64,000 nt of DNA from E44-bin32 sp034430595 (GTDB lineage: Bacteria; Chloroflexota; Anaerolineae; Anaerolineales; E44-bin32): contig DAOUEL010000045.1 of the NCBI GenBank assembly GCA_034430595.1, positions 1 to 64,000 of the forward strand, written 5' to 3'. Position numbers and translations under genes: made by a program. Within the stretch, counting starts at the first letter, position 1; every line of letters begins with the position of its first letter. Positions 7,348-16,130 of the stretch are shown here, in pieces. A model generated the notes under the pieces. It had not been told where the DNA came from. It saw only the letters and a list, made by a program, of their open reading frames with translations, and made no database searches.

Positions 7348-8355
7348 TTATGGATCGACCTTGATATTCTTCAGGAAGGTATTGTTGCCCTCGTTGCTCT
7401 CTCCGACGGTATCCCCGGTGTCGATCGTAGCCTTGGTGTTGATGGAGGGGTACCAGCTCGGATAGCCGGGGTAGGTGAAGGTCAGAGTCATGACCTCACC
7501 GGCATCCAATCCGGTGTTCACGTTCCATGACATTCCCGGCGAGGCATAGTTCTCTCCCGGCCACCATTTCACCGTGAAAGCTTCATTCGTCGAACCGCCG
7601 TTATTCTTGATCCGCACCGTCACATCGACCGGGTCATCTTTGGTCGGCGTGCTGGGATCGAGAGTGATTTGATTTACGACCAGATCGGGCAATCCCAACG
7701 AGCTCAGGACTTCGATCTCGACCCAAAACGACACGTTCGCAGTGGGTCCGATCCCGAAGATGACCCCTGAACCGTTTCGCAGGCGGAAATAGCCTTTATA
7801 GGTCCCTGGGCTATTGGGTGCCTTCAGGTTGACCGACACATCCACCGTCTGGCCTGGACCAACCGTCCCGCTTGTAAGCTGCACCGCAGCCGGCGCGTTC
7901 ATCGCGTCCCCGGACTGGAAAACCAGGTCGTAGCTCGACGTCCAGGTGCAGCTGCCGTTATTCTGCAGGCGCCAGGTCTTGGTGAAGTTATCTCCGGGCC
8001 CAAAGTCTGCCCCATCCTCGACGGTCACATCGGTTACAAACGCTGCCCGATCGCAGGGTACGGATGTTGCCGTCGGTGAGGGCGTCAGCGTCTGGGTGGG
8101 CGTGGGAGTGGCTGGCTCCTGGGTTGGAGGCAGGGTTGCCGGCACAATATCCGTGGGCGGGCTGGCGGGCTCGGTCGTTGGTCCCCCTGCTCTGCTCGCG
8201 ACCTCTGTCTCCAGCGCCGACCAGGTGGCGGTTACAACGGAGTCGGTATCTCCCGTGCTGGTTCGCGCCTGGAACAAATTGCAGGCCAGCATCGCCAGGG
8301 CCAAAGTTGATAGTGGCAGCAGCCAATACAGCTTTGAATGGGACTTCTTGGACAT
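7348..8355 (-). CDS. Lipoprotein with NBR1-like Ig domain and CARDB domain
   Basis: The product has 335 residues. Its signal sequence ends in LALAMLAC, a lipobox with Cys25. A Thr/Pro-rich linker (about residues 60-98) precedes an NBR1-central-type Ig-like domain, recognisable by FGPGDNFTKTWRLQNNGSCTW and by SVNLKAPNSPGTYKGYFRL. The C-terminal region, from LPDLVVNQITLDPSTPTKDD to ESNEGNNTF, is a CARDB adhesion-type domain. Such lipoproteins are likely exposed on the cell surface. Start is the ATG at 8355 with AGGGG seven bases upstream. A promoter (TTGCCA, 18 bases, TATATA) lies about 90 bases upstream. Ligand unknown. Confidence 0.88.
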   Translation of the reverse strand: MSKKSHSKLYWLLPLSTLALAMLACNLFQARTSTGDTDSVVTATWSALETEVASRAGGPTTEPASPPTDIVPATLPPTQEPATPTPTQTLTPSPTATSVPCDRAAFVTDVTVEDGADFGPGDNFTKTWRLQNNGSCTWTSSYDLVFQSGDAMNAPAAVQLTSGTVGPGQTVDVSVNLKAPNSPGTYKGYFRLRNGSGVIFGIGPTANVSFWVEIEVLSSLGLPDLVVNQITLDPSTPTKDDPVDVTVRIKNNGGSTNEAFTVKWWPGENYASPGMSWNVNTGLDAGEVMTLTFTYPGYPSWYPSINTKATIDTGDTVGESNEGNNTFLKNIKVDP

Positions 8356-8444
8356 GGAGTAACCCCTTCAACTAGCGAGCTGCGCTCGCACGGTTCAGGC
8401 CCTCTTCAGGCAGCAAAGTGCGATTCTGCCTCGGGGTATTGTGA

Positions 8445-8474
8445 TATATAGCACCGACTCGAGCCGTCTGGCAA
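8445..8474 (-). promoter_or_regulatory. Predicted promoter of the NBR1/CARDB lipoprotein gene
   Basis: Read on the minus strand: TTGCCA (8474-8469), an 18-base spacer ending in TGC, then TATATA (8450-8445). The TG before the -10 box adds an extended -10 element. The leader to the ATG at 8355 would be about 85 bases. Confidence 0.45.
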
Positions 8475-8527
8475 CCGTACTCGGGGGTTAGATGCCAGAG
8501 GCGAGATTGCGAAGAGTACTTCGTACG

Positions 8528-9172
8528 TTACTCCGCCGGCGCAGGTTCGAAGAGTTCGACACTGTCGAGCATCGCCTGGAAGACGGGTTGGAAGGTTTCG
8601 AAATGCACCGGGGGCTGGACCATCTCAATTAATACGTAGCCCTGCTCACCGGAAATCACCGTCAACAACCAGCCCTGCGCCTGAATTTCATCATCCACGA
8701 ATCGCCCCTGGTAACCAGGTACCCCACCAATCTGGTACTCGGCCGGGTCATCCAATCGGGCGCTTTCCGATAGGGACTCTGCAAAGGAAGCCCAGAGACC
8801 GTCAAGGTCGGTCACCTCGATCTCAGACAGGCGGGCGCCGATCATGAAGAAACCCGCCCGCACCCCGATTACGCCGCTGAGCGCGATCGGGAACTCGATC
8901 GCGACCGCCGTATCCTGCGAGCGATCGACGGTCCACTCGGAGGGGTATTGCACCCGGAAGCCGGCGGCCAGGTTTTCATATTCAAGCATGCTCTCTGACC
9001 GGGCGGTGGGGTCAATCGCCGAGGCGGGGACCGCTTCGGTCGGGTTGACCGTAGGCGTGGGAGTCGGTTGAACCTCAGCCTGCGCCGAGCAGCCGGCGAG
9101 CGCGCTGGCTGCCAGCACCAGGAGCACAGATGTCAGCCTCCATGTGCGAGCCGATAACTTAATGCATGCCAT
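8528..9172 (-). CDS. Putative PsbP-like lipoprotein
   Basis: The likely product has 214 residues and starts MACIKLSARTWRLTS. Its signal peptide ends in AASALAGC, a lipobox, followed by a short Thr/Pro-rich linker. The remaining domain begins YENLAAGFRVQYPSEWTV, a pattern shared by PsbP-like and related small lipoproteins that start with an aromatic strand and an xYPxxW turn. The open frame extends 42 codons further upstream, but the ATG at 9172 follows a GAGG and gives a normal lipoprotein signal, so I use it. It is separate from the ppdK transcript, whose terminator lies just upstream. Function unknown. Confidence 0.75.
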   Translation of the reverse strand: MACIKLSARTWRLTSVLLVLAASALAGCSAQAEVQPTPTPTVNPTEAVPASAIDPTARSESMLEYENLAAGFRVQYPSEWTVDRSQDTAVAIEFPIALSGVIGVRAGFFMIGARLSEIEVTDLDGLWASFAESLSESARLDDPAEYQIGGVPGYQGRFVDDEIQAQGWLLTVISGEQGYVLIEMVQPPVHFETFQPVFQAMLDSVELFEPAPAE

Positions 9173-9298
9173 GTGAAACCTCGTAATCGAGAGTTGGTAT
9201 CGAACGCTGCCTAGACCGTGCAATCCTACCACGACGAGGGTCTTGGAATCCATCAGCTCTGCTGATAGCCGGAAGCAGAGTTTCCGGATTCTACACAA

Positions 9299-9337
9299 AA
9301 AAAGAGGGGCTGCCGTCTGGCGGCCCCTCTTTGCTCT
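9299..9337 (-). terminator. Rho-independent terminator of ppdK
   Basis: On the minus strand, about 20 bases after the ppdK stop, AAAGAGGGGCCGCC and GGCAGCCCCTCTTT pair around AGAC with one mismatch and run into a T tract of seven. This is a strong intrinsic terminator. Confidence 0.9.
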
Positions 9338-9355
9338 TTCTTTATGAACCCGAAC

Positions 9356-12094
9356 TTATTTCTCGTCGAGCGCCGCCTGCGCTGCCGCCAGGCGTGCCAC
9401 CGGCACACGGAATGGCGAGCAGCTGACGTAATTCAAGCCGTACTTATGGCAGAGATGGATCGAAGCCGGGTCGCCGCCATGCTCGCCGCAGATGCCGACC
9501 TCGAGCGTGTTGCGCGCCGCGCGCCCTTCACGTGTGCACATCTCCATCAGCCGTCCGACGCCATCCGCGTCGATGCTCTGGAATGGGTTCACCGGCAGGA
9601 TGCCCTTATCGACATACTCGAGCAGGAAGTTGCGCTCGGCGTCGTCGCGGCTGTAGCCGAAGGTCATCTGCGTCAGGTCGTTTGTCCCAAAGGAGAAGAA
9701 CTCGGCCACGCTGGCGATTTCAGCTGCCGTTAGCGCCGCACGTGGGATCTCGATCATCGTGCCGAATTTGTATTCAAATTCGACCTTCTTCTCGTCCATC
9801 ACTTCGCGCGCGATCTCAATCAGGCGCGGCTGGATCGCCTTCAGTTCGTTGACGTGACCGGTGAGCGGGATCATGACCTCTGGCTTGGGCTCGAAGCCGC
9901 GCAGCTTTACATCGGCCGCCGCCTCGAAGATCGCCCGTACCTGCATCTCGACGATCTCCGGCATGACGATGCTCAAACGCACGCCGCGCAGGCCCATCAT
10001 CGGGTTGCTCTCGTGCAGTCCCCGCACGCTAGCGAGCAGTTCTTCCTTCTGCTGCAAACCCTTTGTCTCGCCCTTGGCTTTCATCGTCGCTACATCTTCG
10101 ATCAGCTCTTCCAGTCCGGGTAGGAACTCGTGCAGCGGCGGGTCGATCAGGCGGATGATAACCGGCAGCCCGGTCATCGCCTCGAACAGGCCGTCGAAAT
10201 CAGAACGCTGGAACGGGAGCAGTTCATCGAGAGCTTTAACACGATCCTTCGGATCATCCGCCAGGATCATGCGCTGTACGATCGGCAGCCGTTCCTGCTG
10301 GAAGAACATGTGCTCGGTGCGGCACAGCCCGATCCCGCGTGCCCCGTACTCACGTGCTCGGCGGGCGTCAGCCGGATAGTCCGCATTTGCCCAGACCTGC
10401 AGCCCGCGCGTCGGGAATCCGGCCGGCCCTTTGCGTACATCCTTGCGTGCGGCAATCTCATCCGCCCAGCCGAGCAGCTTCAGCAGCTCACCCTGCTCTT
10501 CGAAGGATGGCATGCTGGTCGGGATCTGGCCCAGGAAAGCCTCTCCTGTCGTCCCATCGAGCGAGATCCAGTCGCCTTCCTTCACGGTGATGCCGTTCGC
10601 AGACATGACGCGCTTGTCAAGATCCATAGCCAGGGCTGATGCACCGACGATGCAGGGGATACCGAACTGGCGCGCCACGACCGCCGCATGGCTGGTTGCT
10701 CCGCCTTCCGAGGTCAGAATGCCCTTCGAAGCGAGCATGCCGTGCACATCATCCGGCTTGGTGAACGGCCGGATCATGATGACATCCTGCTTCTCCTCCT
10801 TCGACATGCGCTCAGCCGTATCGGCGTCAAAGTAAACTCGCCCGACGGCAGCTCCCGGGGAGGCGTTCACGCCTTCTGCAAATAGCTTGCCGCTTTCGCG
10901 AGCGTCCCGTAAAGCGGCAAGGTTGAACTGCGGGTGCAGGAGCGCGTTGACATCGGAGGGTTTAACACGCTGAACGGCTTCTTCCTGGGTGATCAAACCT
11001 TCCGAGACGAAATCCGTAGCGATCGTAACCGCCGCTTTCGCCGTCCGCTTGCCATCACGCGTTTGCAGCATCCAGAGCTTGCCGCGCTCGATCGTGAACT
11101 CGACGTCCTGCATTTCCTTATAGTGCTGCTCGAGCTTGTCGACGATGTCGACGAAGGTCTTGTACGCCTGTGGCAGCTCTTTCTTCATCTCCGCGATCGG
11201 CTTGGTGTTGCGGATACCCGCCACCACATCCTCACCTTGCGCGTTGAGCAGGTAATCGCCGAATAGGATCTTCTCGCCCGTGGCAGGGTCGCGCGTGAAC
11301 GCCACGCCGGTGCCCGAATCATCGCCCATGTTGCCGAAGACCATCGTGACGATGTTCACGCCGGTGCCCAGGTCGTGGCTGATGCCGGCCGCGTTGCGGT
11401 AATCTACCGCGCGCTTGCCATTCCATGAATCGAACACTGCCTCGATCGAAAGCCGGAGCTGCTCATAAGGATCCTGCGGAAATGGGAATCCCTTCTCTTT
11501 TTCGATAACCTGCTTGAAGGTTCCGGTCAGCGACCGCCAATCTTCGGCCGTCATTTCGGTGTCGAGTTTGTAGCCTTTCTTCTTCTTGAAGGCTTCCAAT
11601 GGCTTTTCAAAAGCTTCATCATCGATCCCAAGGACGACGGACCCGAACATCTGCACCAACCGGCGGTAGGCATCGTAGACAAAACGTGCATCCCCCGTGA
11701 GCTCGACCATGCCCTCTGCGGATTGATCGTTCAAGCCGAGGTTCAGGACGGTGTCCATCATGCCCGGCATCGAAAACATCGCACCCGAGCGAGACGACAC
11801 GAGCAGCGGATTGTCGGGATCGCCGAAAACCTTGCCGGCTTTCACCTCGGTCGCTTTCATCGCCTCCAGAACTTGATCCCACATCCCTTCCGGAAAGGTT
11901 GAATCATTCGCCAGGAAGGCGTTGCAGGCTTCGGTTGTTACCGTGAAACCGGGTGGAACAGGCACGCCGATGCGTGTCATCTCGGCCAGGTTCGCACCTT
12001 TGCCGCCCAGCAGCGCGCGTACACCTGCCCACGAACCGGTGGCTTTCTCTGCCTGGTTGACTTCATCGAATTTGTAGACCCATCTCTTTGCCAT
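9356..12094 (-). CDS. ppdK: Pyruvate, phosphate dikinase
   Basis: The product has 912 residues, in the usual range for PPDK, and interconverts pyruvate + ATP + Pi with phosphoenolpyruvate + AMP + PPi. The N-terminal ATP-grasp part opens with LLGGKGANLAEM and VPVPPGFTVTTEAC. The central swivelling domain has the phosphohistidine motif GGATSHAAVVAR. The C-terminal PEP/pyruvate barrel has GLCRTEHMFF and the catalytic-cysteine region EVGICGEHGG. It is monocistronic, with AAAGGA before the ATG and its own terminator downstream. In anaerobes the enzyme commonly runs in glycolysis or gluconeogenesis, saving phosphate-bond energy. The direction here cannot be told. Confidence 0.97.
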   Translation of the reverse strand: MAKRWVYKFDEVNQAEKATGSWAGVRALLGGKGANLAEMTRIGVPVPPGFTVTTEACNAFLANDSTFPEGMWDQVLEAMKATEVKAGKVFGDPDNPLLVSSRSGAMFSMPGMMDTVLNLGLNDQSAEGMVELTGDARFVYDAYRRLVQMFGSVVLGIDDEAFEKPLEAFKKKKGYKLDTEMTAEDWRSLTGTFKQVIEKEKGFPFPQDPYEQLRLSIEAVFDSWNGKRAVDYRNAAGISHDLGTGVNIVTMVFGNMGDDSGTGVAFTRDPATGEKILFGDYLLNAQGEDVVAGIRNTKPIAEMKKELPQAYKTFVDIVDKLEQHYKEMQDVEFTIERGKLWMLQTRDGKRTAKAAVTIATDFVSEGLITQEEAVQRVKPSDVNALLHPQFNLAALRDARESGKLFAEGVNASPGAAVGRVYFDADTAERMSKEEKQDVIMIRPFTKPDDVHGMLASKGILTSEGGATSHAAVVARQFGIPCIVGASALAMDLDKRVMSANGITVKEGDWISLDGTTGEAFLGQIPTSMPSFEEQGELLKLLGWADEIAARKDVRKGPAGFPTRGLQVWANADYPADARRAREYGARGIGLCRTEHMFFQQERLPIVQRMILADDPKDRVKALDELLPFQRSDFDGLFEAMTGLPVIIRLIDPPLHEFLPGLEELIEDVATMKAKGETKGLQQKEELLASVRGLHESNPMMGLRGVRLSIVMPEIVEMQVRAIFEAAADVKLRGFEPKPEVMIPLTGHVNELKAIQPRLIEIAREVMDEKKVEFEYKFGTMIEIPRAALTAAEIASVAEFFSFGTNDLTQMTFGYSRDDAERNFLLEYVDKGILPVNPFQSIDADGVGRLMEMCTREGRAARNTLEVGICGEHGGDPASIHLCHKYGLNYVSCSPFRVPVARLAAAQAALDEK

Positions 12095-12280
12095 GATGCA
12101 TTTCCTTTAAAGTATGATGATCGGTTTGCCACACAAGCGTCGCGCCGCGCACGCACCATCAGCGTCCACGGCGCCCCACCGGGACTAATCATAACTCATC
12201 TTCAACCGCTTGAACGAGGAATCTTGATTCTGGGGGAAATATATCTTTACGGCGATGCTTGCAGTAGCGAGCCTGCCCTT
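12095..12280. other. Intergenic region between the Rieske gene and ppdK
   Basis: This 186-base gap must hold the ppdK promoter. A TATGAT-like -10 is visible on the minus strand near 12190-12200, but no convincing -35 accompanies it. GC-rich potential hairpins lie around 12140-12180. No gene is seen. Confidence 0.35.
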
Positions 12281-12631
12281 TCAGTCTTCGACGGGCAGCC
12301 CGACGAGAATCTCGTCCCCTTCGATGCGAACTGGATAAGCCGGGATATCAACAACTGCGGGCAGGCTCAGTGCCTTGCCATTTCGCAGGTTAAAACGGGC
12401 TCCGTGGCGCGGACACTCGAGCTCGTGATCCACGAGCTCGCCCTCGGCAACAGGCCCGTCATCATGCGAGCATAGATCGGCGATGGCGAAATATTCATCG
12501 GCTATGCGAAAAACCGCAATGGGCATACCGTCTATCTCCAGGATCAGCCGCTCACTATTTCCGAGCTCATCCACGCGGGCAACCGCGACATATTCCACCA
12601 TGTCGTCGGCGTAGGTCTTGTAGTTGAACAT
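12281..12631 (-). CDS. Rieske [2Fe-2S] ferredoxin (last gene of the suf operon)
   Basis: The product is a 116-residue single-domain Rieske protein. The two ligand motifs are CSH (in LCSHDDGPVAEGEL) and CPRH (in LECPRHGARFNL), in the spacing used by dioxygenase-type and SUF-associated Rieske ferredoxins. There is no membrane anchor, so it acts in the cytoplasm as an electron carrier. It lies 73 bases after sufU on the same strand, and Rieske ferredoxins are a recurrent last gene of such suf operons. It may supply electrons for cluster assembly, or it may simply be a client. GGAG lies five bases before the ATG. Confidence 0.9.
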   Translation of the reverse strand: MFNYKTYADDMVEYVAVARVDELGNSERLILEIDGMPIAVFRIADEYFAIADLCSHDDGPVAEGELVDHELECPRHGARFNLRNGKALSLPAVVDIPAYPVRIEGDEILVGLPVED

Positions 12632-12704
12632 GCACGCTCCATTTCAGATCGGGCGGTGATCCGGTCGTTTCTGGTGGTGAACAGAACGCTGCCCGCAGGC
12701 TGGG

Positions 12705-13097
12705 TCAGTGCAGCTCTTCTTCGAGCGTCTCGAGTCCGTAGACGCCGGCTTTAAGCACTTTTAAGGAAAGCAGTGCGCACTTCAAGCGCACTGGCCCTAG
12801 CTCGATCCCGAGCAGTTCGAGAATGTCTTCCTTGGAAAGGGCCTTGATCTGGTCCAGATCTTTGCCGACGATCGATTCGACCAGCAGGTCCGCCGAGGCC
12901 ATCGAGATCGCACATCCATGCCCGGTAAAGGTTGCTTCGGTCACTCGGTTTTCATCGTCCACTCGCAGGTCGATTTGAATCTCATCTCCGCAGAGTGGAT
13001 TATCGTCATGATAGGAGTAATCGTGCGGGTTGAGCTCGCCGCGCATGCGCGGGTTCTTGTAGCGATCGATGATGACCTCACGATATAAGTCGTCCAT
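12705..13097 (-). CDS. sufU: SufU-type Fe-S assembly protein (sulfur acceptor / scaffold)
   Basis: The product has 130 residues, close to SufU of Firmicutes. It begins MDDLYREVIIDRYKNPR and has the three conserved cysteines in NPLCGDEI, GHGCAISMAS and RLKCALLSLK, with the aspartate of the first motif. SufU carries Zn and accepts persulfide sulfur from SufS for transfer to SufBCD. It follows sufS by 27 bases. Use of SufU rather than SufE is typical of Gram-positive-like and Chloroflexota suf operons. Confidence 0.95.
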   Translation of the reverse strand: MDDLYREVIIDRYKNPRMRGELNPHDYSYHDDNPLCGDEIQIDLRVDDENRVTEATFTGHGCAISMASADLLVESIVGKDLDQIKALSKEDILELLGIELGPVRLKCALLSLKVLKAGVYGLETLEEELH

Positions 13098-13124
13098 CCT
13101 GAACCTTTCCAGAGAATGTATTCG

Positions 13125-14375
13125 TCAGCTGAAGATTTCTTTCACTTTATAAAGAGCGAGGATTAGTTGATCCACTTCCTCGGCAGTGTTGTAGATGTAG
13201 TACGAAGCGCGTGTCGTCGCCGGCAGGCCAAAGCGCTCATGGATCGGCATCGCACAATGGTGACCTGCGCGGACGGCCACTCCATATTCGTCCAGGATCT
13301 GGGCTACATCGTGCGGATGGGCCTCCTTGAGCGTAAACGAGGTCACCCCACCCCGGCCCTCCGCCGTGGGGCCGTAGAGCGTCAGGCCTGGGACCTCTTC
13401 CAGGCGATCCATGGCATAGGCCACGAGCTCCTGTTCGTGGGCATGCACGTTGTCCATTCCCAGGGCATTCAGGTAATCGACCGCAAAGCCAAAGCCGATC
13501 GCCTCGGCGATCGCAGGAGTACCAGCCTCGAATTTGTAAGGTATTTCATTGGCAACAAACCCGGTCAATTCAACCCGCCGGATCATGTCGCCCCCGCCCA
13601 TAAATGGCGGCATTTCCTGCAGCAGGGCCTTCTTCGCATAAAGGACCCCGATCCCGGTCGGTCCAAGCATTTTGTGGCCCGAGAAGGCAAAGAAGTCAGC
13701 GTCGATGTCGGTGACATTGACCGGCATGTGCGGCACGGACTGCGCCGCATCGATAAGGACCAGTGCGCCGGCAGCGTGGGCTAATTCGGTCATCTCCCGG
13801 ACCGGGTTGATCGTTCCGAGAACATTAGACATGTGCGCGAAGGAAACCAGCTTCGGTTCACGCTCGAGCAGCTGTTTGAACGCCTGCATGTCAAGGGTGC
13901 CGTCGTCCAGGACCGGAACGAAATCGAGTTCGATGCCGCGTTCGTCGGCCAGGATTTGCCACGGGACGATGTTGGCATGGTGTTCGAGCTCGGTCAGCAG
14001 CACTCGCTCACCACTCTGGAGCTTGCTCCTACCCCAGCTGTATGCGACCAGGTTGATCGCCTCGGTTGCGTTGCGGGTGAAAACGATCTCCTGCCACGAT
14101 CCTGCCCCGATGAATTCACCGATCTTTCTCCGGGCTTCTTCATACGCGCGCGTCGCTTCTTCAGACAGGGTGTGGATCCCGCGGTGTACGTTCGAGTTGT
14201 AGCTCCGGTAATACGTATCCATCGCCTCGATGACCTGGATGGGTTTTTGCGAGGTGGCGGCGTTGTCGAGATACACCAGTGGGACACCCGGCCGGGTTTC
14301 ACGCCTCAGGATGGGGAAGTCACCCCGGATGCGAAGCACGTCCAGGGTGTTCGTCGTTGGTCCTGATTCCATCAT
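13125..14375 (-). CDS. sufS: Cysteine desulfurase SufS (group II)
   Basis: The product has 416 residues and is a PLP-dependent enzyme that removes sulfur from cysteine for Fe-S assembly. The Schiff-base lysine is in FSGHKMLGPTG and the persulfide-forming cysteine is in VRAGHHCAMP, with the short active-site loop of SufS-type enzymes. The cofactor-phosphate region THEEA is seen as TLSEEATRAYEE. The open frame continues 82 codons upstream across the preceding small gene, but the tandem ATG codons at 14375/14372 follow a GAGG and give the normal length, so I start there. sufU is next downstream. Confidence 0.95.
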   Translation of the reverse strand: MMESGPTTNTLDVLRIRGDFPILRRETRPGVPLVYLDNAATSQKPIQVIEAMDTYYRSYNSNVHRGIHTLSEEATRAYEEARRKIGEFIGAGSWQEIVFTRNATEAINLVAYSWGRSKLQSGERVLLTELEHHANIVPWQILADERGIELDFVPVLDDGTLDMQAFKQLLEREPKLVSFAHMSNVLGTINPVREMTELAHAAGALVLIDAAQSVPHMPVNVTDIDADFFAFSGHKMLGPTGIGVLYAKKALLQEMPPFMGGGDMIRRVELTGFVANEIPYKFEAGTPAIAEAIGFGFAVDYLNALGMDNVHAHEQELVAYAMDRLEEVPGLTLYGPTAEGRGGVTSFTLKEAHPHDVAQILDEYGVAVRAGHHCAMPIHERFGLPATTRASYYIYNTAEEVDQLILALYKVKEIFS

Positions 14376-14397
14376 TGCCTCAATAGGGAGCGTTTGC

Positions 14398-14685
14398 TCA
14401 GGAGCGGCGGCGGCGTTTGCGTTCAGCTGGACGGATGGTGTCACTCGTCTGCTGCGTCCAAAGCACTCGATCGGGGACCATCCAGCCATCCGTGAGATAG
14501 ACATCCTCGGTGAATTGGATTGCGACCATTTTCTCATCCGATTGGACGACGACACCCTGAAGCCAATCGCGCACACGATTGCCATCCAGGTTGTGGTCAC
14601 AGAAAACCTCAACCGTCTCACCCACGGTATATTTCTCCAGCTTGACTGAGTCTAAGGTTGTTAATTGTGTTGATTTCTTCGCCAT
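14398..14685 (-). CDS. Uncharacterised small basic protein encoded inside the suf operon
   Basis: The product has 95 residues from the ATG at 14685 (GAAGG upstream). It starts MAKKSTQLTTLDSVKLEKYT. The middle has alternating strands (GETVEVFCDHN, DWLQGVVVQSDEKMVAIQF, DGWMVPDRVLW), suggesting a small SH3/Tudor-like barrel. The C-terminus is a basic tail, RPAERKRRRRS, likely to bind nucleic acid. It lies between sufD and sufS, where no standard suf gene belongs. It has its own promoter candidate at 14728-14757 overlapping the end of sufD. One cysteine (VFCDHN) is present. I do not recognise the family and propose no function. Confidence 0.75.
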   Translation of the reverse strand: MAKKSTQLTTLDSVKLEKYTVGETVEVFCDHNLDGNRVRDWLQGVVVQSDEKMVAIQFTEDVYLTDGWMVPDRVLWTQQTSDTIRPAERKRRRRS

Positions 14686-14727
14686 GGACCTTCTCTTCAA
14701 CTGCTCGTTTGTGAACTGATACACAGG

Positions 14728-14757
14728 ATTGTATGTTATTTCAGGATCTGACGCCAA
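14728..14757 (-). promoter_or_regulatory. Internal promoter candidate inside the suf operon
   Basis: On the minus strand, TTGGCG (14757-14752) within the last codons of sufD, an 18-base spacer, then TACAAT (14733-14728). The start would be near 14721, giving a leader of about 36 bases to the small gene and allowing it, sufS, sufU and the Rieske gene to be expressed apart from sufCBD. Confidence 0.45.
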
Positions 14758-16096
14758 GTTTCGCGTCGATCATCTTCCTAAATCTTTCGCGCACCCGCTC
14801 GAACGGAATGCGGTCCATTATGGGTGTAAAAAATCCATCGATAACCATACGCTCTGCTTCCGGGCGAGGCAAGCCGCGTGACATCAAGTAGAAAATCGGT
14901 TCCTCTTCGAGCTGCCCGACCGTCGCCCCATGGGTGCAGCGCACATCGTTGGCCAGAATTTCCAGGCCGGGGATCGAATCGGCGCGCGCATTCTTGCTCA
15001 ATAACAGGTTGCGGTTCGCCTGGTAGCCATCGGTCTTCTGAGCACCCGGGGCAACGTAGATCATGCCCTGCCAGACCGAACGGCTGTGCTCGACCAACGC
15101 CCCCTTATAGAGCAGGTCGCTGGTCGTATTGGGTGCCAGGTGGTTCTGCTGGGTATCATGATCGAGGTGCTGGCGCCCGCTGGCGAAGTAGAAGCCTGAG
15201 ATGCGCCCTTCAGAGCCCTCACCTGCCAGGTCGAGATCGCTGAAGGTCTTCGTCAGCTGCGAGCCCACCGCCCCAAAAATCCAGTCAATCCGCCCGTCGC
15301 GCTCGATGTGCGCACGTTCATGCGTGAAGTTCCAGGTATGTTCACCCAGGTTCTGCAGCTCGACAAACCGCAGCTGCGCATCCTGTGCGATGCTGAGCTC
15401 CACGATCGCAGCATGCAGCGCGCTGCCTGCTGCTTCCGTCGGCGAGGCGGCTTCATAGACAAATGTCGCCGAGGCTCCCTGCCCCAAGATTACCAGCACC
15501 CGGGTGAAGGCTGCCCCTCCCACTCCGGGTGTCCAGAAAACCGTGTGCAGGGGCTGCTCGACCTGCACCCCGGGCGGGATGTAAAGCAGGGCCCCATCCA
15601 CCGCCATCGCCGCAGCCAGGGCTGCAAACTTCCCATCGGCCGGGGAAACAACCTTGCCCATATGCTCGAGCAGCAGGTCGCTGTGCTCGCGCAGCGCGGT
15701 CGACCAATCGGTGAAGATGACCCCCTGGCGGGTCAGATCGGCCTCTGTTTCGAGGTGTGGTTCGTGCCCCGGCCGCAGGACCAGCAGTGAGCCATGTTCG
15801 TCGCCGGCCAGCGGCTCAAGCAACTCAGGATCGACCGGGCGATCGTCGGCCGGTTGGAGACTTAAGGACTCGGCTGGGAGCGAGCGGATATCCGTTCGGC
15901 GCCAGGCTTCATCACGCGTTGCGGGCATCGGCAGCGCCGTGTAGCGCTGCCAGGCTTCCAGGCGCCGTTCGGCGAGTTGACTTGGCTCACCACTCTCATG
16001 GGAACGCTGGCGCACATCATCTTCAGTAAACGCGAACTCGGTTGGTGTCGTACGGTGCATGACGCGACTTCGCCTGGTTACGGTGCGTGAACTCAT
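14741..16096 (-). CDS. sufD: SufD component of the SufBCD Fe-S scaffold
   Basis: The 451-residue product has the SufB/SufD beta-helix core, with IPPGVQVEQPLHTVFW and RISGFYFASGRQHLDHDTQQNH marking the family. The C-terminal helical part includes IPGLEILANDVRCTHGATVG. An N-terminal region of about 110 residues with EAWRRTDIRSLP is the SufD-specific cap. It pairs with SufB on the SufC ATPase dimer to build clusters. It lies 34 bases after sufB. The ATG at 16096 has AAGGAGAGG upstream at a slightly long distance, so an internal start (for example Met13) is possible. Confidence 0.94.
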   Translation of the reverse strand: MSSRTVTRRSRVMHRTTPTEFAFTEDDVRQRSHESGEPSQLAERRLEAWQRYTALPMPATRDEAWRRTDIRSLPAESLSLQPADDRPVDPELLEPLAGDEHGSLLVLRPGHEPHLETEADLTRQGVIFTDWSTALREHSDLLLEHMGKVVSPADGKFAALAAAMAVDGALLYIPPGVQVEQPLHTVFWTPGVGGAAFTRVLVILGQGASATFVYEAASPTEAAGSALHAAIVELSIAQDAQLRFVELQNLGEHTWNFTHERAHIERDGRIDWIFGAVGSQLTKTFSDLDLAGEGSEGRISGFYFASGRQHLDHDTQQNHLAPNTTSDLLYKGALVEHSRSVWQGMIYVAPGAQKTDGYQANRNLLLSKNARADSIPGLEILANDVRCTHGATVGQLEEEPIFYLMSRGLPRPEAERMVIDGFFTPIMDRIPFERVRERFRKMIDAKLGVRS

Positions 16097-16130
16097 GAAT
16101 CGCTTTGCCTCTCCTTGCTGGTGTACCCGA

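Noticed and set aside
9299..9337. The inverted repeat at 9299-9337 as an operator
   Set aside because: It is followed by a seven-T run directly after the ppdK stop on the minus strand, so an intrinsic terminator explains it fully.
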